A DNA stretch of 7,002 bases, taken from NCBI GenBank assembly GCA_003567075.1, contig PXAU01000088.1:1-7002 (forward strand), in the 5' to 3' direction. Origin of the DNA: Trueperaceae bacterium (GTDB lineage: Bacteria; Deinococcota; Deinococci; Deinococcales; Trueperaceae). Positions within the stretch are counted from its first letter, which is position 1. Each line of letters opens with the position of its first letter. This document shows, piece after piece, positions 1-5,531 of this stretch. The position numbers were made by a program, and so were the translations under genes. The notes under the pieces are model-generated. The model did no database searches and was not told where the DNA came from. It saw only the letters and a list, made by a program, of their open reading frames with translations.

Positions 1-95
1 ATCTCGCCGAGCGCGGCGTGCTTGTCGCCCACGATCGGAACGTCGGCACGGGTGAGGTCGGTGAACCAACGAAGGTGCGACGGTGCTCCGGTCAT
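1..95 (-). CDS. ppsA: Phosphoenolpyruvate synthase-like protein, N-terminal fragment (gene runs off the left edge)
   Basis: Only the first 31 codons are inside the window. They read MTGAPSHLRWFTDLTRADVP followed by IVGDKHAALGE. This matches the start of PEP synthases (pyruvate, water dikinases), where a short W-(F/Y)-x-x-L segment leads into V-P-x-V-G-G-K-N-A-S-L-G-E at the front of the ATP-grasp pyruvate/phosphate dikinase domain. The nucleotide-contacting Lys is present (K25), while the usual GGKN is GDKH here. PEP synthase makes PEP, AMP and phosphate from pyruvate, ATP and water in the cytoplasm, for gluconeogenesis. The ATG at 95 is chosen because AGGAGG lies 6 nt upstream. The gene shares its strand with the HAD gene but is 208 nt away and probably has its own promoter. 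A pyruvate phosphate dikinase or a related PEP/pyruvate-binding protein cannot be excluded from so short a piece. Confidence 0.72.
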   Translation of the reverse strand, partial: MTGAPSHLRWFTDLTRADVPIVGDKHAALGE

Positions 96-101
96 GACCT
101 A

Positions 102-107
102 CCTCCT
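102..107 (-). promoter_or_regulatory. Ribosome binding site of the PEP synthase-like gene
   Basis: Read on the minus strand, AGGAGG is followed by a 6-nt spacer and ATG. It is a full match to the anti-Shine-Dalgarno core and fixes the start of this fragment. Confidence 0.75.
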
Positions 108-205
108 GCCGCCGTGGCTCTACACGGTCGGCACGCGTAACGATCCGAACCAGGGCGCCCTGCGCGAACGGGCGGCCGGAGGTTCGGCACACGGGCTTGG
201 CATCA

Positions 206-234
206 AGCGTACACGCACGTGCCTGACGTCACAA
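206..234 (-). promoter_or_regulatory. Possible sigma-70-type promoter for the PEP synthase-like gene
   Basis: On the minus strand TTGTGA (229-234, 4 of 6 matches to the -35 consensus) and TACGCT (206-211, matching the first two bases and the last base of the -10) are separated by exactly 17 nt. Transcription would begin near 199 and leave a leader of about 100 nt. The rest of the 96-303 gap shows no gene. It contains only a 14-bp direct repeat at 265-278 and 281-294. The match is modest and could be chance. Confidence 0.35.
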
Positions 235-264
235 GGGGGCGGCGTCCTGGGTGTCCTGGGCGCT

Positions 265-294
265 GGGTGCCGCGCGAGGTGGGTGCCGCGCGAG
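265..294. repeat. Two-copy 14-bp direct repeat
   Basis: GGGTGCCGCGCGAG occurs at 265-278 and again at 281-294, a 16-bp period. It lies just past the stop of the HAD gene. No function is evident. Confidence 0.6.
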
Positions 295-303
295 CTGCGC
301 GTC

Positions 304-918
304 CTAGGCGCGGCTGCTGCCGTGCTCCGGCAAGCCGCTTCGGGCCGCGGCCAGGGCGCGGGCCAGCACCACGTCCCAATCCTCGCAGCGCACTATGCCC
401 GGCGCCGCCAGCCGCGCGTTGTACGGCTCGTGGCGCAACAGCACCTGCACGCCGGCACGTGCCAGCGCGGCGGCCTCCTTGGGCGAATCCTCGACCATCA
501 CGCGCGCCCCCAGCGCCCGCACGTGCGGCGCCTTGGGCTGCTCGCCGTCGGCGTGCGCCAGCGGCAGCGGCGGGAAGCCATGGCGCTTGAGCCACGCGCG
601 GGTGAGCGCATGCAGCGCGCTGGGACGGCGGGTGACGAAGCCGCTGGCAAGGCCCGCGTCGGTCAGCTGCCGCACGCCCTGAAGCGCGCCGGGGATCACC
701 CGCGCCCGCTCGTACACGCCGTGCGCGCCGGCGAAGTAGGCCTCGACGAAGGCCCGCTGCAGCGCGGCGTGGTGCCGCGCCGGCCAGCGCGAGATCGGGT
801 CGGCGTAATCGTCGAGCGGGCCCACCTCGGTGTCGCTCACGCCGAAGTGGGCGCAGGCCCAGGCGTCGAAACCGTGGATGCTGTCGGCGAGCACGCCGTC
901 GACGTCGAACGCGACCAC
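304..918 (-). CDS. HAD-superfamily hydrolase (small-molecule phosphatase)
   Basis: The 204-residue protein has all four HAD motifs in order. Motif I is FDVDGVLADS with nucleophile D5 and acid D7. Motif II is FVTRRP with T96. Motif III is K129 in EQPKAP. Motif IV is VEDSP with E143-D144. About 80 residues between motifs I and II form a helical C1-type cap, which usually gives access to small substrates such as phosphorylated sugars or nucleotides. There is no signal peptide, so it should be cytoplasmic. The start is GTG at 918: it gives the motif I spacing typical of the family, and a TAGCAT box lies 5 nt upstream with no Shine-Dalgarno, which fits leaderless expression. An ATG at 925 is out of frame. 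It diverges from the nucleotide-sugar operon at 1031. It lacks the zinc-binding cysteines and compact capless fold of GmhB heptose bisphosphatase, so that name is not justified. The substrate is unknown. Confidence 0.85.
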   Translation of the reverse strand: MVAFDVDGVLADSIHGFDAWACAHFGVSDTEVGPLDDYADPISRWPARHHAALQRAFVEAYFAGAHGVYERARVIPGALQGVRQLTDAGLASGFVTRRPSALHALTRAWLKRHGFPPLPLAHADGEQPKAPHVRALGARVMVEDSPKEAAALARAGVQVLLRHEPYNARLAAPGIVRCEDWDVVLARALAAARSGLPEHGSSRA

Positions 919-929
919 GCGGCATGCTA
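919..929 (-). promoter_or_regulatory. Possible leaderless -10 box of the HAD gene
   Basis: On the minus strand TAGCAT (924-929) is followed by five bases and then the GTG start at 918. TANNNT placed about 6 nt before a start codon is the usual layout of leaderless genes in Deinococcota. No convincing -35 box is visible. Confidence 0.3.
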
Positions 930-937
930 CCGCGCCC

Positions 938-988
938 GGCGATGTCTCGCCGCGGGCGATGCCTCGCCGCCGGCGATGCCTCGCCGCG
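938..988. repeat. Three tandem 17-bp repeats, each a small hairpin, in a divergent promoter gap
   Basis: Copies lie at 938-954, 955-971 and 972-988, with the consensus GGCGATGCCTCGCCGCG. Copy 1 has T for C at one position and copy 2 ends in C. Each unit holds the inverted repeat GGCGA-4 nt-TCGCC, so each can fold by itself or act as a two-fold symmetric protein site. The array fills most of the 112-bp gap between the divergent HAD and nucleotidyltransferase genes. Confidence 0.85.
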
Positions 989-1016
989 GGAACAGCCTGG
1001 CGGCGCCTGCGGATGC

Positions 1017-1030
1017 TAGCGTCAGGAGCG
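1017..1030 (+). promoter_or_regulatory. Start-proximal box and weak ribosome binding site of the nucleotidyltransferase
   Basis: TAGCGT (1017-1022) stands 8 nt before the ATG at 1031, as in leaderless TANNNT promoters. AGGAG (1024-1028) is also present but only 2 nt from the ATG, too close for efficient Shine-Dalgarno pairing. An in-frame ATG at 1013 has no ribosome binding site. Which element is used cannot be settled from sequence. Confidence 0.3.
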
Positions 1031-1756
1031 ATGGAGTACGTCTGCCTGGCGGCAGGGGAGGGAACGCGCTTCGGCGCGCTGGGCCGCTACCTGCAGAAGT
1101 GCATGTACCCGGTGGGGCTGCGGCCGTTCCTGGAGCACACCCTGCTCGAATGGCTCGAGGGCGCGGCGGTGGAACCGCGGCGCGACCGGCTGACGCTGGT
1201 GGTGGGCCACTTCGACGAGCAGCTGCGTTCGTACTTCGGCGCCGAGTTCGAGGGGGTCCCGCTGCGCTACGTGGCACAGAGCGCGCCGCGCGGCACCGGG
1301 CACGCCCTGGGCGTGGGCGTCGACGCGATGCCCGATGAGAGCGAGACCGTGGTCGCGTGGCTGGCCGATCTGTTCGTGCCGGCCGACGTCTTCGCGGCCG
1401 TGCTGGCGCACCCCGCGCCGGCGGTGGCCGTGCAGGCGCTCGGCGACCCGGCCGAGAGCCCGCGCTTGCGCGTGACGCGCGTCGGCGAGCGCGTTACCCG
1501 CGTCTGGGACGGTGAGGGCCCGTGGCTGGACGCGGGGCTGTGGCGGTTGCCCTTGGAGGTCGCCCGGGGACTTCGGCGGGTCAGCGCCGAGAAGGGGGAG
1601 TACCGAGTGCTGCCCAACCTGCAGACCCACCTGGACGAGGGCCTCGAGCTCGGCTACGTGGAGCTGGGCGAGTGGCTCCACCTGGGTGGCGTGCATCCCA
1701 GTCCGGAAGCGAACGTGCGGCACGTGGTGCGCAGCCTCTGGGGGCGGCGCCCGTGA
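1031..1756 (+). CDS. Sugar-1-phosphate nucleotidyltransferase (NTP_transferase family)
   Basis: The 241-residue protein has the nucleotidyltransferase signature LAAGEGTRFG (6-15), with K23 and P27-V28 in place of the usual P-K-x-x-x-P-V, PRGTGHAL (86-93) for base recognition, and the metal-binding aspartate D113 in WLADLFV. Such enzymes join a sugar 1-phosphate to an NTP, releasing PPi and giving a nucleotide sugar in the cytoplasm. The length suits the single-domain HddC/RmlA-like class. The C-terminal motif usually reading W-x-D-x-G-T-P is WLHLGGVHP (215-223), so the second metal-ligand aspartate is replaced by His217. The gene overlaps the downstream sugar kinase by 4 bp, so the two are almost certainly co-translated. 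By analogy with HddA/HddC the pair may activate a heptose or a related sugar, but nucleotide and sugar specificity cannot be read here. The ATG at 1031 places the signature five residues from the N terminus, as is usual. Confidence 0.87.
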   Translation: MEYVCLAAGEGTRFGALGRYLQKCMYPVGLRPFLEHTLLEWLEGAAVEPRRDRLTLVVGHFDEQLRSYFGAEFEGVPLRYVAQSAPRGTGHALGVGVDAMPDESETVVAWLADLFVPADVFAAVLAHPAPAVAVQALGDPAESPRLRVTRVGERVTRVWDGEGPWLDAGLWRLPLEVARGLRRVSAEKGEYRVLPNLQTHLDEGLELGYVELGEWLHLGGVHPSPEANVRHVVRSLWGRRP

Positions 1757-2718
1757 TCGTCGCCACCACGCCCCTGCGGATCCCCTTGGGCGGCGGCCTC
1801 ACCGACCTGCGCGCCTACGCCGAGCGCTACGGGGGCGTCACGGTCAGCAGCACCATCGGCCAGGCGACGTACGTAAGCGTGCTGCCGCCGGTGGAGCAGC
1901 GCTTCGAGGTGCACTACGCCGGCGGTTTCGAGACCGCCGGCAGGGTCGACGAGATCCGGCACGACCTCGTGCGGGAGAGCCTGCGGGCCGTGGGCATGGA
2001 GATGACCCCGGTGCGGCTGGCGGTGTGGGTGGACGTGGCCGGCGAGAGCGGGCTCGGCACCTCCGGCGCCATCACGGTGGGGTTGCTGCAGGCGCTGGCG
2101 GCCTACCGCGGCGACCCGATCGCCCCCGAGGCGGCCGCCGAGGTGGCGGCGCGTATCGAGGTGGAGGTGCTGCGCGGCGCTTCGGGCTACCACGACCCCC
2201 ACGTGTGCGCGCGTGGCGGCTTGCTGCGGCTGGCGTACCAGGGGGCGCGCGTGGAGGCGCGGCGGCTCGCGCTCACGCCGGAGCGGCGGGACGCCTTCGC
2301 ACGGTCGCTCGTGCTCTTCGCCAGCGGTCGTCAGGCCCGCACGAAGCCCTCGCTGGATCTGCTCAGCGCCCAGTTCGAGCAGGCCGTGCCCGTGCTGCAC
2401 GACATCAAGGCGCTGGCGCTAGTGCTGGAGGGGGCGCTCGAGCGCGGCGACCTGGCCGAGGCGGCGCGCTGCATCGGCCAGAAGCAGCACCTCAAGATGC
2501 GCCTGCCGGGGCACTTCAGCGACGCCTTCGTGGAGGACGTGGTGGCCCGGGTCGAGGCCTGCGGCGCCGCGGCGCAGGTGCCAGGCGGCAAGATCAGCGG
2601 GTACGTGCTGGTGTGCTGCCCCGAGGCGCAGCACGAGCGGGTGCGGCGCGCGCTGTCGGACCTCCGCGAGGTGCCGCTCGAGCTGAGCGAACGCGGGACG
2701 CGTACGGTCTCGTTGTGA
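1753..2718 (+). CDS. GHMP-family sugar kinase (D-glycero-D-manno-heptose 7-phosphate kinase-like)
   Basis: The 321-residue protein starts at GTG 1753, inside the TGA of the preceding gene. Motif 1, TPLRIPLGGGLTDL (6-19), is the N-terminal signature of the HddA-like branch. Motif 2, GESGLGTSGA (97-106), is the ATP-phosphate loop. YHDPHVCARGG (146-156) corresponds to the G-x-x-D-x-Y-A-A-A-x-G-G segment of these kinases, with D148 as the likely catalytic aspartate. LFASGRQARTK (188-198) and the helix around residues 218-250 also fit the family. Motif 3 is unusual: KISG (280-283) runs straight into YVLVCCP, where relatives have K-x-x-G-A-G-G-G-G-F, so about four glycine-rich residues are missing. 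The kinase would phosphorylate a sugar with ATP in the cytoplasm and pass the product to the nucleotidyltransferase. Translational coupling is expected, since only a G-rich stretch precedes the start. Substrate is uncertain: a heptose, fucose or galactose derivative are all possible. Confidence 0.85.
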   Translation: MIVATTPLRIPLGGGLTDLRAYAERYGGVTVSSTIGQATYVSVLPPVEQRFEVHYAGGFETAGRVDEIRHDLVRESLRAVGMEMTPVRLAVWVDVAGESGLGTSGAITVGLLQALAAYRGDPIAPEAAAEVAARIEVEVLRGASGYHDPHVCARGGLLRLAYQGARVEARRLALTPERRDAFARSLVLFASGRQARTKPSLDLLSAQFEQAVPVLHDIKALALVLEGALERGDLAEAARCIGQKQHLKMRLPGHFSDAFVEDVVARVEACGAAAQVPGGKISGYVLVCCPEAQHERVRRALSDLREVPLELSERGTRTVSL

Positions 2719-2779
2719 GGTGGTGGGTCTGAAGGGGGCGGTGCCGCTCTCGTAGGCGCCTCGTGACCGGGACTCGGAC

Positions 2780-2826
2780 TCGATGGCCGGGGGCGTGGGT
2801 GGCCAGGGGCGTCGATGGCCGGGGGC
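2780..2826. repeat. Two-copy 15-bp direct repeat
   Basis: TCGATGGCCGGGGGC occurs at 2780-2794 and 2812-2826, a 32-bp period, with a related GGTGGCCAGGGGC between them. It is probably a remnant of local duplication in the non-coding gap. Confidence 0.6.
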
Positions 2827-2950
2827 ATCCATGACGACTCCCGCTGCCTTTTCCTGCTCTGTTGGGTCCCCGTCACCTTGTCGATCTCTTCGTTGGTGCG
2901 GTGGTTCCCTGTCGAGCCTCGAGTGGCTAGCGGGAGTCGCCGGAAAGGAT

Positions 2951-2988
2951 GTGATCCGTTTGAGAGTTGATCACCTACCTCCTTTCAT
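2951..2988 (+). promoter_or_regulatory. Possible hppA promoter with overlapping operator-like palindrome
   Basis: TTGAGA (2960-2965, 5 of 6 matches to the -35 consensus) is followed after 17 nt by TTTCAT (2983-2988, 4 of 6 matches to the -10, lacking the second-position A). The -35 sits inside an inverted repeat, GTGATC (2951-2956) and GATCAC (2969-2974), with a 12-nt spacer. A dimeric repressor bound there would block the promoter. Transcription would begin near 2995 and give hppA a leader of nearly 300 nt. Confidence 0.35.
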
Positions 2989-3066
2989 CTGCAAGCGTAC
3001 AGCCGATCCCGTTGTCGTGAGGTGGTCCACGTCATAGCGCACGGGACCCAAAGCACCGTATGATAC

Positions 3067-3126
3067 TCGTTGGGTGTCGGGGCGCCACCGCCATTGCGGT
3101 TGGCCGTGCCCCGTCGCTGCCAACGA
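3067..3126 (+). ncRNA. Long near-continuous hairpin in the hppA leader (candidate structured RNA element)
   Basis: Sixty bases fold into one arm with 24 pairs. TCGTTGG (3067-3073) pairs with CCAACGA (3120-3126). 3074-3076 pairs with 3115-3117 (one G-U). CGGGGC (3078-3083) pairs with GCCCCG (3108-3113). GCC (3084-3086) pairs with GGC (3102-3104). ACCGC (3087-3091) pairs with GCGGT (3096-3100) and closes a CATT loop. Interruptions are a T/T mismatch and bulges TG, CGT and T. A competing helix, GTTGGC (3099-3104) with GCCAAC (3119-3124), would use the same CCAAC strand. It ends 163 nt before the hppA start. There is no U-tract on either side, so it is not a standard terminator. It could be a cis-regulatory RNA, a small RNA or a dispersed palindromic repeat. 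It matches no riboswitch class I recognise. Confidence 0.45.
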
Positions 3127-3167
3127 CCCCTGAAACAGCCGAAGAAGCCCGCTCCAACCGGGATATT

Positions 3168-3191
3168 TACCCCCTCGCCCTGGGGTATGCT
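3168..3191 (+). promoter_or_regulatory. Short hairpin overlapping a -10-like box upstream of hppA
   Basis: TACCCC (3168-3173) and GGGGTA (3182-3187) form a perfect 6-bp inverted repeat with an 8-nt loop. TATGCT (3186-3191) overlaps its right arm and resembles a -10 box. The nearest -35-like TTTACC (3166-3171) is only 14 nt away, which is short. It could be an alternative promoter or operator, or just leader RNA structure. Confidence 0.25.
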
Positions 3192-3279
3192 GTGCCCGTT
3201 TAGGCCACCGGCGGCCACCCGGCGTCCCTGCGCAGCGCGCGCCACGCTCCGATCGACGCACCCGGGTGCGACCGCCCCC

Positions 3280-3285
3280 AGGAGG
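3280..3285 (+). promoter_or_regulatory. Ribosome binding site of hppA
   Basis: AGGAGG lies 4 nt before the ATG at 3290. It selects this start over any in-frame codon upstream. Confidence 0.75.
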
Positions 3286-3289
3286 TGCC

Positions 3290-5296
<2,007 letters not shown>

Positions 5297-5309
5297 CGGT
5301 TTGGCCACC

Positions 5310-5329
5310 GCCACGGCGAAGGCCGTGGC
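5310..5329 (+). terminator. Hairpin 14 nt after the hppA stop
   Basis: GCCACGGC (5310-5317), loop GAAG and GCCGTGGC (5322-5329) make a perfect 8-bp GC-rich stem. No T-run follows, so it is either a U-tract-less terminator or an mRNA-end stabiliser. The symmetry would let it work on either strand. Confidence 0.5.
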
Positions 5330-5335
5330 ACCCAA

Positions 5336-5385
5336 CGACGAAGCGCGCGGCACCTCCTCCTGGGGGTGCCGCGCTGCGTTCGTCG
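5336..5385. terminator. Large two-part hairpin between convergent genes, likely bidirectional terminator
   Basis: CGACGAA (5336-5342) pairs with TTCGTCG (5379-5385). After a small internal loop, GCGCGGCACC (5345-5354) pairs perfectly with GGTGCCGCGC (5365-5374) around a 10-nt loop. Seventeen pairs between convergent hppA and RND genes fit a transcription barrier for both. There is no T-run on either side. Confidence 0.55.
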
Positions 5386-5400
5386 AGGCAGGCCGTGGTT

Positions 5401-5421
5401 CGAGCGGCGTCACGCCGCTCG
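5401..5421. terminator. Third terminator-like hairpin, past the RND gene end
   Basis: CGAGCGGCG (5401-5409) and CGCCGCTCG (5413-5421) form a perfect 9-bp stem with a TCA loop. On the minus strand it follows the repeat array and the RND stop codon by about 95 nt, so it may end the RND transcript. Confidence 0.45.
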
Positions 5422-5431
5422 CCGTACCGCT

Positions 5432-5531
5432 CAGTCCGACGCTGGCGGTCTTCAGCCCGACGCTGGCGGTCTTCAGTCCGACGCTGGCGGTCTTCAGCCC
5501 GACGCTGGCGGTCTTCAGTCCGACGCTGGCG
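5432..5531. repeat. 21-bp tandem repeat array, four full copies and one partial
   Basis: Units begin at 5432, 5453, 5474, 5495 and 5516. Each starts CAGYCCGACGCTGG and ends CGGTCTT; the last stops at 5531. The only variable base is the Y, which alternates T, C, T, C, T from left to right, so the array looks like duplication of a 42-bp double unit. The RND gene's TGA stop (5515-5517) falls at the junction of units 4 and 5, and every unit repeats that TGA in the same frame. Adjacent copies have no spacers, which rules out CRISPR. Confidence 0.93.

Larger units (their letters stand above)
2719..3289. other. 571-bp non-coding region between the sugar operon and hppA
   Basis: No credible protein gene is seen. 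From left to right it holds a two-copy direct repeat (2780-2826), a palindrome over a promoter-like -35 box (2951-2988), a minus-strand Shine-Dalgarno-like AAAGGAGG (2978-2985), a long hairpin (3067-3126), a short hairpin over a -10-like TATGCT (3168-3191), and the hppA ribosome binding site (3280-3285). Base composition from about 2850 to 3170 looks less GC-rich than the flanking genes. No clear intrinsic terminator follows the kinase stop. I looked for tRNA T-loops, SRP RNA and RNase P RNA cores and found none. Confidence 0.7.

Noticed and set aside
304..918. Assignment of the HAD protein as heptose bisphosphate phosphatase GmhB
   Set aside because: GmhB is capless and has a zinc-binding Cys/His cluster. 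This protein has a cap insertion between motifs I and II and no such cluster.
22..1338. Long plus-strand open frame of 438 codons overlapping the HAD gene and the transferase
   Set aside because: It is Arg/Ala/Gly-rich with no recognisable domain, and it overlaps two genes with clear family motifs. High GC keeps stop codons rare in unused frames.
1654..2400. 248-codon minus-strand open frame across the sugar kinase
   Set aside because: It is antisense to conserved kinase motifs, has no domain and no ribosome binding site that decides a start.
2967..2986. Resemblance of TTGATCACCTACCTCCTTTC to the 3' end of 16S rRNA
   Set aside because: The shared GATCACCT and CCTCCTTTC are broken by an insertion, the conserved upstream helix 45 sequence is absent, and no 23S gene follows. 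A Shine-Dalgarno-like element on the other strand explains the match.
2783..3037. Possible 84-residue protein in the non-coding gap (plus strand)
   Set aside because: It has low-complexity Ser/Trp/Gly composition, no convincing ribosome binding site, and it runs through the direct repeat and the operator-like palindrome.
2985..3245. Possible 86-residue minus-strand protein in the hppA leader
   Set aside because: It runs antisense through the long hairpin, has no recognisable family and no clear ribosome binding site. Its start lies in GC-rich sequence next to hppA.
5432..5531. CRISPR array
   Set aside because: The 21-bp units abut with no spacers, and no cas gene is near.
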